48,318 nt of DNA from Bondarzewia mesenterica (taxonomy: Eukaryota; Basidiomycota; Agaricomycetes; Russulales; Bondarzewiaceae): positions 1 to 48,318 of the forward strand of contig SGPL01000236.1 of assembly GCA_004802705.1 (NCBI GenBank), written 5' to 3'. Shown here in pieces: positions 22,035 to 32,933 of the stretch. Under the pieces are notes generated by a model. The model was not told where the DNA came from and made no database searches. It worked only from the letters and a program-made list of their open reading frames with translations. Position numbers and translations under genes: made by a program. The first letter of the stretch is position 1; every line of letters starts with the position of its first letter.

Positions 22035-25000
22035 TCATGGTATTTGCGGATGGCCCGCCGGTATTTGTGGATGGCCCGCCATGAGCTTATTGATGGTGCT
22101 GGAACGATGTGGTGTATCCGCAAAGAGGGCACGCACGAGCTTAACAAGTTCGTGAACCTCAAAGTCGACCAGTGCACCTTCCTCGAAAAGATAGCTGACA
22201 TCTGCCAGAGATGCTTCCTAATTTCACATGGCCAGTCAGATCAGTGATATAGAAAGTGAAAAAGCACTGACCAATATTTCTGAGAGATATGAGAACTTGA
22301 GCCATGACGGAACATACGCAACGACAAGTGATGGCTGGCGGCCGGAGAAGTCGGTTAGTCTAAGTAACGTTGTTAAAAGCTAGAGTTTACCTGGTCAGGA
22401 TCCTCCATGAAAATGCCCTCGAGAGCACTCAGTATACGACATAGCTCGCTCAAACGATGCGACTCAACCTCCGTGATATCCGGCAGTGCCAGAATGCTGT
22501 CAAGGATGGCTTCAAGAGCCGCATCGACTAGCGAGCCCACTGCGGGGAAGTATGCACTCTTCCTCATCACTCCCTATGTTATCGTCCGTCAGATGTAAAA
22601 AGCAAACAGATGTAGCAAACAACTTACCTTCCATTGCTTTGCTACGTTTCGAATCTGACCCAATACGCTCGTAATCGCTCCTTCGCACTCATCAAATTGA
22701 TTTTGATCAGCGGTGCCCATGAAACCTTCAGCATCAGCTAATAATTTTACAATCACAAGCTTCTGACGATCCTGTCTCGAAATCCTCGTTAGCCAGTCCA
22801 GTCATCGGATCACCACAAAGACGTAAGAATAGCATTGAGACAACTTACAATTGAATCTTCACGCCAGCTGTCCCCCAAGATCTCTAGCCGCTCTGATACC
22901 TCAACCAGTTTATTGTTAACATCCCGCTCCCGCTCCCCTCGCGCCAAACGGGCTGCGTATTCGCTCAGATAGGTGCAATCGTTGGCAAAAACCATTGATC
23001 TCTCTGCCGAATTCAACAGGCCGCGTCCGAACTTTACAGGGTATAACGCACGAAACAAATCGAACACGCTGGGCGCGCTCTGTAACAGCACTAGTCCGCG
23101 CTGCCGCAACATCGGACCGTCGAAAATACCATGCGCAGACGCGAACTCTTCCCCTTCGGATAATGCAGCTTCGACTGCACTCGCTACGTCCGCGCGCGGA
23201 CTGATATTGCGTATATCTCTGTCACCTTCGTTTTTCGCCTGTCTTTCACAGGCACAGTGATTTTTGCTGGCCGAGTCGATTCGAACTTCTTTGGATTGAT
23301 CGGTGTTGGAGGTGGAGGTCCGACGAGGGCAGGCGATATAATGCTGAGTTGTTGTGCAGCAGGGTTGTTCTTGCCTTTGTTGGCAAGTTTTTCAAGACGT
23401 GTTGCACGTTTGGGCGCTGCACTTGCAAAGGATTGGGGAGATGGTTTTGCTGGGGGTTCGGGAGGAGAATCCTCGTCGGCCCATGGATCATCCCATACTG
23501 CATTGTTGTCTGCATCGGATGATGTAGCAGCGCCGTCATGATCGTTAGTCTCATCTTCTTCATTCCAGCCCCAGGCGTCTGAAGGATCCTCATCCTCAAC
23601 TTGCGCAGGTTCCGGTGGAGGTGGAGGTGAATGCTGCGTCTCGGGCTTGGGCTCTGCAGCTTCATCGTCAAAGCCCCATCCGTCCTGCTCTTCTGCGTTG
23701 TCTTCATCAAAACCCCACCTGTCCTCTTCCATATTTGTGGAGGGCTGCTCCCCCGACTTACTTTCTGCCTCAAATCCCCAAGTGCCATCCTCCTCTGGCT
23801 GCGGCAAGTCCATCACAATCTCCTCAACGATCACCTCAATACTGATTTTCCGGCCCTCATCATCTCTTACCACAATTTGTCGGGCCTCTTCGAGAATGTC
23901 CACTCGTCTCTTCCGCTCGTAGTGCGTCGCAACCCCATCTGCCCACACCTTCACTTCCCTATCACGGACATCCTGATTCAGCATGCCCACTACGTACTTC
24001 TCTTCTACCTCGACTGTCTGTCGCACCAATGCAAGGAAGTCGGGTAGAGCGATGAGCGATGACGGCAGGAGAGGAACGAGAAACCGGTTCAACAATGCAG
24101 TGCTGAGTGGTTTGCACAAAGATCGTTTGAAAGACCCAACGGATAAATGAGGAAGTGCGGGGAAAAAATGGGCATCAAGGAAGTCAAAAATCAAAGCAAT
24201 ATTCGTGAGGCGTTGAGCGCGATCCTCATTGTTTGGCGGAGAGGGAAACACGGAGAGCCTGTGCTCGGGTGTGCCAGTAATATCTTTGCCGCTGGTGAGG
24301 GACACAGTCGCAGGCTGTGTGACGATATATTCGATGTAGTGGGCGGTGAGATCACGGCGAAGGGTCGTAAGGTGGTTTGAGAGAGATGCAACGGAAAGAG
24401 AGGAAAGTACAGAGGGCAAAGTGAGAATTGTAGAGGACTGGCGGACTGATCTGTGCGTTAGCTGCAATTGCACCGATATGATTGACAATCTCACCTTGCA
24501 CAGAAGGCCGAATAACTATCTCGCGCGCTGAAATCACGACACTTCGGCTTAGTGCATCACTCAACTGCTCCTCAGCGCGGTCTTTGGTCGCCCTGAATTG
24601 GCGCTGTTCCTCCAGTGAGAAGAGAATGAAAGACGGAACATAAGTGGTCACCGCACCTTCAATTCTAGCATTACCTCCGATCGTGATAACGCTTCGGGAG
24701 CCTCCCCCAACGCTTTCTCTAGATCACAACAAGCCCGTACCGCTTCGGGAAGCTTGCCCTCTTTAAAAAGACCATCCAAGTCATTGAAATGAGTCCTGCA
24801 CTTTAAAAGGTGGCTCAGGGACTCGTGTGTCACTTCCGCATCAAGTGTAAATTGCACGAGCGAGGAATGTTCGGATAAAGCATGAAGTAGTTTGGGTATA
24901 AGACCTGACTTGACTGGATATCAGCCGTTTCTTGACAAGTATTCGGGGAAAGGGTACCTCAGGATGTGAGACAGCGTCCGTTAGAATCTCAACATTCTCA

Positions 25001-25314
25001 GTGAGTGTATGAAGTCGATTCTGAATAGATCTGGAAGTCGAAAGCTGCCGCTCAAAAGCTGGCAAGTCAGCGTGCAGCCGTTCGTGTATCCTGCTCTACG
25101 TCATCAACTAAGGTCAGTCAAAAGAGAGGGTGAAAAGAACAGTTATGATCACCTTTGTTTGCAGGATAGTTTCATCCAGTTCTCCTATCCACGATGAGGC
25201 AAGGTCTGCATTCAACGATTTGGAAGTGGCTGAAGAGACCTTTGAGAGGATTTGAGAAGATATGTCATATGGAATACCCTTGCGTGGAAGGTGTGAGGGA
25301 ACAGGAAATGCCAT
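22035..25314 (-). CDS. ZW10: ZW10 / Dsl1-type tethering-complex subunit (apparent 2-nt frameshift)
   Basis: Nine exons (25314-25153, 25095-24958, 24908-24657, 24609-24495, 24445-22849, 22771-22628, 22573-22391, 22334-22272, 22217-22035) give about 944 residues. The helical N-terminus and the tail (LPDITEVESHRLSELCRILSA.., FEEGALVDFEVHELVKLVRA..) match fungal Zw10, the subunit of the Dsl1/NRZ complex that tethers COPI vesicles at the ER. A long acidic middle region (about 440-548) carries tryptophan motifs (TWGF, RWGF, GWGF, AWGW, VWDDPW), like the COPI-binding lasso of yeast Dsl1. The frame breaks once: in the (CG)n run at 23190-23198 the reading shifts by two bases between AISVRA and DVASAVEA. 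Removing one CG unit restores the whole protein, so a sequencing error is the simplest reading. The protein ends in a duplicated AGHPQIP. Confidence 0.85.
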
Positions 25315-26749
25315 TTTCGATGGTTCCGTTGTAAGGATTAAGGATTATGTTCTGAAGAACGAATGGAGCTAGAGTAAATGTTGGGTCCTACTGAAGTGAC
25401 CGAACGTTGCAACAACCACAGTGCAGAAACCGCCTGAGAGTGCCTGAGAAACCAAGTAAGGAACCGCGCGTTTCCCTGGAGGACACAGAGGGACACGTGT
25501 TTCATACCACGATTTAGGGTTAAGGTCAATTGGTTACTTGACTCGTGAGTCGTAAACTGTACCGAGTAACACAGCAGACACAGGCATATATTTGAGCATC
25601 ACATATCCACCAAATACTTGCCAAATATTGTGACCCATGTGGAAGAAACTTTGGCAGCTTGCATATCTTGTTAAAAATTGGGTCCTCAGCCAATCACAGT
25701 GCTCAAAACCTGGATATAAACCCAAATATGCGAAGCTCAAAAACACTTCCACATGAGTCACAAAATATGACCGATATTGAATGGATATGGGATGCCCAAA
25801 AATCTGCCTCCGTCTGCCGTGAGACAGTCCCCTTGTTTTCCCGGAGTTTTTAATGTAATGTATTTTGGGAGTTAGCATCGTCGCCGAATGGAGCTGGTCT
25901 GAGTATATTGTAGTCATCGGCCCGGATGTGTTACTGTATGTCAAGCAAGCTGCTGGCCCCGGACGCAGACGCTGAACCTTGAATCTTGTGGAAAGCGTTG
26001 GACATGGCGGGATCGTCTGCGATTTCAGTAGAAGGAAGGCTTCAGCCTGAGGTCTCGATTCAACATGTCTTCCAGCAACCGAACTATCAAGCTCATTGAG
26101 CAATAACGTCGACAAAGATCCGAGTCGTCAAGACCTACTCGTCCTATAAGTTAAATCGTAGCATATCATAAATGTAAACGCGCGTCAAGACCGAGTGTCA
26201 ACCGTATCGCCAGCGCATAGGTCATAACGACGACGAGGGATGAATGGATAATTGTAGATAGGATCGTAGGGGAACGCGGCTTTTGGCACGCGGCAGGAGA
26301 AGACTGGCAGAACGACCGCTGCAGTGACACGCTGCGGGAGATTAAACTTTGGGTGTCGTAAGAGTGCGTCAAGTATCAAAAAACTTCCTTCTCTGTCCTC
26401 TCTTCGGTTACTCTCCTTCGTCCAGCCCAGAGTGAGAATCGCCGTGGGTGGGAATTGGAAGGGATGGATGGGGTAAGGGAATGGTTAAGATGTCAGGAAC
26501 GGATGAGGATAGGGGCTGAGGAGATAGGCGGAAGAGGACGAGACCGGTATGCGTAGGAAAGTCTCTCGGCGGGGAGGAAATGACCATCAGATGTCCCTCC
26601 TCAACGTAGCGACCAATGCGCTCCGCTGCGTGCGTAAGGAGTGTGCGCGGGACATAGAGAATCCACGAAACAGACATCAAACACCTTCATCATCAGAGGT
26701 CGCGACTAATAGGATGTCACATAAGAGAGTTCAAACGGAGTGCAATGGC
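25315..26749. other. Intergenic region with a palindromic repeat; no gene called
   Basis: About 1.4 kb lies between the ZW10 start and the end of the His/Tyr-rich gene. It contains the inverted repeat at 25552-25838. A 193-codon minus-strand ORF (26115-25534) runs straight through that palindrome and has no family features, so I do not call it. The part from 26380 to 26749 is G-rich on the plus strand (GGAT, GGGAAT runs) and is probably 3' UTR. Confidence 0.45.
25552..25838. repeat. Imperfect long inverted repeat, MITE-like
   Basis: Two arms of about 120 bp face each other. The left arm (about 25552-25675) reads GCAGACACAGG..GAGCATCACATATCCA..TTGTGACCCATGTGGAAG. The reverse complement of the right arm (about 25718-25838) reads GCAGACGGAGG..GGGCATCCCATATCCA..TTGTGACTCATGTGGAAG. 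By eye the arms share about 75-80% of bases. The spacer is about 45 bp (around AAAATTGGGTCCTCAGCC). The structure could fold into a long hairpin. No clear target-site duplication was found. It fits a non-autonomous TIR element or foldback repeat. Confidence 0.7.
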
Positions 26750-27352
26750 CTAGTATCCAATGATGGGTCTGCCGCGCTGATCGACCTCGCGCCCCGTGCG
26801 GGGATCAAGGTAACGCGCTCGAGAATTGGAGTGGTGATGGCTATAGCGACCAAACCCAAAGAAGCTACGAATGCGATCTGCGAGGGACATTGAGGGGCGA
26901 TGGTGGTGGTTAGATGAATGATGGTTATTGCGGTGGTGATGGTGACCACTGTCAGTCTGAGAAAATNGACGGAAAGGTTNNAGCAAGTCAGAGANTGCGA
27001 ATGAGAANGGACGCACGTGTGCGGGACGTCGGTGTTTGTGGGAAGACGTGCTATGGGATCGCCTATGGCTGCGATGCGTACCATGGTGGGACGACGGTGT
27101 CACATAGTACGTTGGATGACCAGAATTTGACTGTGTAGGGCGGTAATNATTCGCGCTTGGAGCGGGATAGTACGCCCCNCCCTGACTTGGACCAGGGTAC
27201 CCACCGGGAGTGCCTGGGTATGGGTATTGGAATTGGGCAGTGGGATTGTGACCAAGTTGAGAGGTGGGATATACAGGGGCGGAGGTCGCGTAGCCCGAGA
27301 GTGAGTGGGAGCGATGGCGGGGGGAGGGGGTGCCTTGGACGTAGTAAGACAT
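26750..27352 (-). CDS. Small His/Tyr/Ser-rich protein with conserved C-terminal motif
   Basis: This single ORF of 200 codons includes seven or more ambiguous positions (N). It begins MSYYVQGTPSPRHRSHS, is rich in Pro/Tyr/Gly, then in His/Ser/Arg (HHHHRNNHHSSNHHH). It ends with an amphipathic SLADRIRSFFGFGR and the tail YLDPRTGREVDQRGRPIIGY. Similar short basidiomycete proteins with a TGR-VD-RGRPI tail recur in my memory, but I know no function for them. The His runs may bind metal. The frame is uninterrupted apart from the Ns. Confidence is limited by sequence quality. Confidence 0.6.
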   Translation of the reverse strand: MSYYVQGTPSPRHRSHSLSGYATSAPVYPTSQLGHNPTAQFQYPYPGTPGGYPGPSQXGAYYPAPSANXYRPTQSNSGHPTYYVTPSSHHGTHRSHRRSHSTSSHKHRRPAHVRXFSFAXSDLXXPFRXFSQTDSGHHHHRNNHHSSNHHHRPSMSLADRIRSFFGFGRYSHHHSNSRARYLDPRTGREVDQRGRPIIGY

Positions 27353-30206
27353 GGGTTTGGATGNTGGAATGGAGAGAGTTCAATCCGACGGGGGAGCCGT
27401 TCTTATAGGCCTGCGTCATGTCGTGGAGATCTCGAANGTGCCGGCCAGCCGGCTCANTCACTCGACCGCGGCCGGTGCATGNTCCGCTAAAACGTACCTC
27501 GTTATCCGTAAAACAACATCGTGTTCAAACCCAATCTTCATCCTCGTCCTCACCCCCATGACATTCAGATTATCCAGATTTCGCTTCACCCACGATTGAA
27601 TATCCCCTACCATGCGAGGGATTCATTCCCCCGTATGTGGATTTTTCGCGCGCGACGCTTGCCATCCCCCCCAAAATACCACGAGACTACGGTCATTCAA
27701 GGTCATTCAAGGAAGGAGGCGATGCCGATTCCTGTGCAACCCCCGCTCCACCCCCCGACTCACCTGCCTCGTGCTACAAAATACCCTCAAAAGGCACCGC
27801 CCCGCCCGTACGCGCAGNAGCCTCCNNTGATCTTGTTGTCAGGCGCGTGNCTTCCAGCTCGCATGNCAGAACAAACCCGCTTTGTCTGCATTATATTGCG
27901 CAGCCTCGTCCAGAAGAGAATGAANGGTGCGCGACGGATGNTTGCGCCAGAGTCGGTNNNACNGNNNGNGNCGCNNNGCNCNGCNCGTGNNCGNCCNNNT
28001 NATGTNNTCNTGANNCATGNNNNTANGNGCNNNGNNGNNNNNNNTGCGTCNNTCNANTTNCGNNAGTTTCCGGGCCCACAGTGTAAGTATTGTCTTGCGA
28101 AATCTCTTCCTCCTGAATTCCCCACATGCTCCGGTTATACCAGTGCANCCTTCACGGACAATATTCCCCTCATGTCATCCATCGCACTTTTACAATCACG
28201 CNAACTCTCACAAGCATGCTGCTGCGTTCAACTGCTGACTCGCAAACGTGCTCACAAATATTCGTTTCAGGTATGGTTTTGGCCAAGCAGCTGACTTTGC
28301 GCATTATTTAGAGCATAAAGCGGTGTCCTATCAAACCAGGAATATTTGGCAACAAACTTTGCAAATGCAGCACCGCTCTGCGCCTCTGAGGGTATGGATC
28401 GCGCCGCGCGCGAACGACACTGACTATTCTTCTTCGAAGGTGCGCTCATCGTTCTGCGCCTCTACNAAGAACTACGACGATTGTGGTCATCGACTGATTT
28501 TTCGAATGCATTGCCTCACATCTTTCTTTCTTTCTTTCTTTCTTTGAATTTAAAGGATCTCGACTTCGAAGTCTGAACACTCGGCGCTCGCCTTTTGGAC
28601 ACTCGTTTGATTTTGAAAGCACTTTCCAATGACCTCCCACGGATCGATTTGGAATACTGGCAATCACATGGTCAACCGCAATTGCGAAACACCTGCGCTG
28701 CGCGCTTCGACTGAGCCATCCCGGGTTACCACTTGCAGCTAGCCCAGCTCTCGCACCAACACCNACACCGCCAAGCTCCCACTTCACTCTCTATTTAGCC
28801 ATTCAATTGACGGAAAAGCTATGGACCGTCGACAGTGCATCATCCCACACAATCATGCCCTGAGACACNTCGAGCGCGTCTGACCGTCGTCCATCTCCCC
28901 NTTCACGGCGCGTCCGACGGCGGACGTTCGCCACTTCGAACCCCGCATACACGTTGTCGCACCTGCAAGCATCAAGCCCATTGCATTGGTAGACCCAAGT
29001 ACGGATATACGCAAAGACGCTGCCGACACGATCAAGCCACTGGCGCCGCACCAGTGGCAGGGTCCAAATACACCATATCCATACGTGCGCGCTGAACCGT
29101 ATTAGTCGCTCACCGACCAAACCTTATGCATACAGACAGACTGTAGGTTATCAGCCGAACAGTGGGCAGGACGCATGACACCCACTCGAATCCACAGACA
29201 CGAGCGTGAACTCGAAAACGTGTCGAGGACAAGGTTAACGTTTCATCCTCGATACCAACTTACTAGTATCAGAATCGGGCTTCGGCTCCCACTCGGCTCC
29301 CACTCAGATCCACTTGTGGCTCGGGAGCATTTTGCGCCAGCGGATGTGACAAAGAAGAGAGTATCTCAACTTTCTCAACGAACTGCGAGTCGACGGCCGT
29401 TCTTGCATAAGCGAGAGTTTCGTAGTGGGACAGGCTCCACCAACGGTTCCGGCGCCATCGAGTCTTGCTCCGAATTCACCATGCCGAAATGGGGGGGTTT
29501 TAGACGCTGTACTCCCATGTACGGGCATTTTTGTCGTTGTCTCGACCGACCACCTCGTGCGGATGCCCCGCGATAATCGATGATTGGATTGTTTTGCCAT
29601 CTGATGGCCAGAAGAACACTCTTGTTGTAAACGGTGAACACTGGCAGTGACCCGATTCAAAATTCAAGCCTCGTCGAAGGAACCGGGAAGGACTCGGAGT
29701 GTCCACAGTCGATCGCGACGTCATGATGCACGTAGGCCAAGGTTTTCGAAATGCCAATATCTCAGCTCCATGATCCGAACGTTCAAGAAGAACTTAGAAG
29801 AGCTCAGAAGCGGAGGCTAGTGATCGATAAGGCGAGAGGCGCGGTGCTCCTTGAGCTTGAGGAACGACCGCCACGTCCGCTGGAGCTTGTCAAGTTCGTT
29901 CGAGCTCAACCTACATACTTGGGACCATCATCAATTCAGAGCATTCACCACACTGTGAACGCTCAGGCTTGACTGCAAAGTCTGGCGAAATCATAATCAC
30001 CCAACAAGTAAAATAGGATACAAAAAATACCTCCAATACAGTATCAGTACCAATATACCCGTATCAACAGCACACCTCCATCAGGCGCTTGACTTCCCGT
30101 CTTGTATGAGCGTCCAACGACCACAACTCGTCCAGATCATACAAGCACCGCCGATACCACCACTTGGCGGCGGATGGCATGGCGCAGGAGGCGTCTTTTT
30201 TGCGGC
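27353..30206. other. Gene-poor, low-quality stretch
   Basis: Ns are scattered from 26967 to 28909, and 27958-28065 is mostly unreadable. Possible coding scraps are seen but none is called. They are an open plus-strand stretch near 28750-28860 ending LTEKLWTVDSASSHTIMP, another ending PLAPHQWQGPNTPYPYVRAE (stop near 29104), and a small ORF at 29757-29972 (LHDPNVQEELRRAQKRRLVI). None belongs to a family I recognise. A short tandem duplication GGCTCCCACTC lies at about 29283-29303. No TE protein, tRNA or rRNA is seen. Confidence 0.4.
28521..28545 (+). repeat. (TTTC)n microsatellite
   Basis: About six tandem TTTC units (TCTTTCTTTCTTTCTTTCTT) lie between CACA and GAATTT. It is a simple repeat with no evident function. 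Confidence 0.9.
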
Positions 30207-31879
30207 TCACTCCATATCCATGAAATCGCCCTCGTCCAGATCTCGGGGCTGCGTGCGGTAATAAGATTATCCATTCCACAGAAATTGAAGGGCACCCATG
30301 TTCGACGAACCGTCGCCGTAAGGTAATGTGGAAGTGGACCAATCGTCGAACCGAAGTAATAAAAAAACCGGGAATGGATGTCACAGAGAAGAGCGAGGAG
30401 ATGCAGAAGGACGTCAGCAATTTTGCTTCAAGTCTCAAGATATGACCTTCCTCTTCGATATCCGAACAAGCTTCGGTATCGGTACGAGGGAAGAAAAAGG
30501 CAAAGAGATAGTTGGAAAGGAGCAAACGCACCTCCTTCGGTTCTTCGTCCTCACCGTACTGCATCGTATAGTCGATATTGCTGAGCACGGATTCGATTGA
30601 GTCTGGATTTGTCAGGTCAAGCGGGAGGAAGGAGACGAGGGGATGATCTTCGATCTGTGGCAAGAAAATTTTGAGGGGACGCCGTTCGTTGCGTGCGAAG
30701 ATGAGTTAAGAGAGAGAGGACGTGTTACTCAGATTTTAGGACGATAACCCAAACTGAGCTTTTATGCACTTACCAGTTGCACGATGGCCTGGTTCAGCGC
30801 ATGAAACTTCGGATTAATTGAATTTGCGTCGTCCTGTCCTCGAGGAGCAGCCAGTAGGAGTGGGTCTGGCTCCAGATACCTGAAAACGTCGAATCGGATC
30901 AGGAAAAGTCTGGATTGTCGAGAACTCCTCATATTCGGCATATGAAAACGTGTGACACGCACGGGCACACCGTGTGCGAGAAATGAAAAAGCACAAAGAA
31001 ATACATGGGATGAGGGTGTGCAAAAGGAAAACGGCATACCGTGCAATGTTGCGTCGTGTGCGAATACCGTTGCGTTCCTCCCGCAGGATCCTCCGAGCTA
31101 CTAGTAACAAGGTCCATTTTGGACATAATGTTGATCCATGGTATCTCGAGGTTCACCATGGCAGACATGGCAGATAACACACCACTAAGATGACAAAGAA
31201 GGTGATGAGTGGTCTCTTACGAAAGAAAAGTAGCAAGAGGATAGGAAAGTAAAAACTAGCGCGAAAGGCAATCAAGACATACCTGAAGAACTTGTATTTG
31301 TCTTCCATGAACTGCGAATCGAGGAGGTAAACGGCACATGTTCGAAGGCCGAGGCGATTCAGGTTTTTGACGAGAGTGGGCAGGAATGGATGGTGAGTGT
31401 ACAACTCGATCTGCCCTGAACCCGCACAACACCTCGTTAATTTCCGCCTTTCCTGAAAGAACGCATGAACGCACCAGGACAATCGATGATCAAGTAATCA
31501 TCATCATAATCTCCCAGTTCCTCCTCAAGCCAATCCATATTTCGGAGCAGATACCTAGATCGTTCGAGCAACAACATCAACGACCGTCCTGCCATCCCAC
31601 ATCTCGCTGTACGAAAATCTCGAATACACTCACTCACTCAAAGCAGTACACAAGCCCACCGTTTGGCCCGTAGCCAAGCTCGCTCATCACATCGTCTAGG
31701 GAGATGAGATCCTTGATATCGATAGATGGCGCATATTCAAAACTGTCTGGCGAGGCGGCGGGATCGAGATTGACGAGGTGTGCGGTCCGCTTGGAGGTCG
31801 CGAGGTGCGTCATCAATGCACCGCTGAATGTTGATTTTCCTGCGCCAGCGGGGCCCGTTACGAGGACAGCGTACCGCAT
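30207..31879 (-). CDS. GPN3: GPN-loop GTPase 3 (apparent 1-nt frameshift)
   Basis: Seven exons (31879-31638, 31554-31475, 31415-31283, 31184-31040, 30879-30774, 30654-30532, 30248-30207) give 289 residues after one correction. Motifs are the P-loop GPAGAGKST (9-17), the Gly-Pro-Asn insertion GYGPNGG (GPN at 71-73) that defines the family, DCPG (G3) and SKMDLV (G4). The protein ends [14 protein letters not shown]3 acts with GPN2 and GPN1/Npa3 in assembly and nuclear import of RNA polymerase II. In exon 4 the frame changes between SSEDPAG and [13 protein letters not shown]: one extra base lies in GGGAGGAACGC (about 31075-31084). No intron can explain it. In an essential gene this is probably a sequence error. 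It shares a 138-bp promoter with PYM. Confidence 0.9.
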
Positions 31880-32017
31880 TGCTCGTCAAAAGCAAGTTTG
31901 TCGCGAGGTCGATGTTAGAAAGGAAAGTGACGAAATTGGAACTCCGATCAAGCACGGTCGTAGAATAGCCTCATGCTCTATTGTAAGTCGCAATCTGAAT
32001 CCTACTCGAACCCGCTC
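31880..32017. promoter_or_regulatory. Divergent promoter region, GPN3 / PYM
   Basis: Only 138 bp separate the start codons. No TATA box is seen. An upstream ATG (31973) on the PYM side is followed by a frame that stays open into the gene (adding SQSESYSNPL), so the PYM start could be earlier. The annotated ATG fits the family better. Confidence 0.45.
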
Positions 32018-32645
32018 ATGTCGAAACCCGCTCTCTTTCCTGATCAGACCGCCGCAGGCATTGCTGTGGATCCCCGCACCCTCGAGCGCGTTATTCCCGA
32101 GTCGCGTCGCCCCGATGGAACGTGAGTGACCTTTTGTCATCCCCCCTCTCCCCACATTCATGCCATAAGTACGCGTCGCATCTCCCCCCATCCACATCCC
32201 GCGATATCCCTCCAAAGCTTTGCCTCTGACCTTGTCATGCATCGCTAGCGTTCGCAAGCAGATCCGCATCCGTCCGGGTTATACCCCGCAAGAAGACGTC
32301 CAGCGCTTCCGCGGGACTCGCCAACAAGCCATGGAGGCGCGCACCCTCCCCAAGGGACACATCATCGGTTGGATGCCCTCGTCTGCTGCTCCCAAGGACA
32401 GCGACTCAAAGCCGATGACGAAGAGCGCGAAGAAAAATGAGAAGCGGAAGGAGAAGAGGAAGGAAAAACGGGAGGAGGTGAGGGAGAGTTGGGACAGTGA
32501 TGAGGATGAGGCTGGGGAGGCCAAGACCGAGACGGCTGAGAAGGCCAAGGGTGTTCCAACGACAAGTCCTCAAACCAAGAAATTGGAGTCTGACACTAGC
32601 GCAGACGCAATTGCGGACAAGCTCCAGAAACTCCAAGTGACATGA
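32018..32645 (+). CDS. PYM1: PYM homologue (partner of Y14 and Mago)
   Basis: Two exons (32018-32121, 32249-32645) give 166 residues. The N-terminal Mago-binding domain is clear: GIAVDPRTLERVIPESRRPDGTVRKQIRIRPGYTPQEDV, split across residues 12-55. The remainder is a Lys/Glu-rich charged linker (KKNEKRKEKRKEKREEVRE) and a C-terminal helix (ADAIADKLQKLQV). PYM binds ribosomes and dismantles exon-junction complexes by pulling on the Mago-Y14 dimer during translation, which fits an intron-rich genome such as this. Length is slightly below the animal proteins (~200). Confidence 0.93.
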
Positions 32646-32933
32646 TCTGTACGAATATGCACGAACAATATGGGGTATATTAGATGGGCTATAGCGTATA
32701 TGAGGAGCGCAGGGGAGGGGTTGCTGGAGAGATGATGCGATAGATACTCTACACGATAGGTTGTGCTCTTGCGCTCGTAGTGTAGACATGTAAGTATCGT
32801 ATACAACAATGTATCATCCTTTCCTTTCTGTTCCTCTCATTCTGAGGCCACCGCGCCGACGCTTTCGTCTTGCATGTCCAGAGGCTGGGCCCTGCCTCAG
32901 CAATGACATGAAGGCAAGACGGGATGGCGGCGG

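Noticed and set aside
25534..26115. 193-codon ORF on the minus strand
   Set aside because: It reads through both arms of the inverted repeat, has no domain or signal and no sensible codon pattern.
28803..29120. Possible gene on either strand
   Set aside because: Opposing ORFs of similar length contain Ns, show no family features and lack convincing splice sites.
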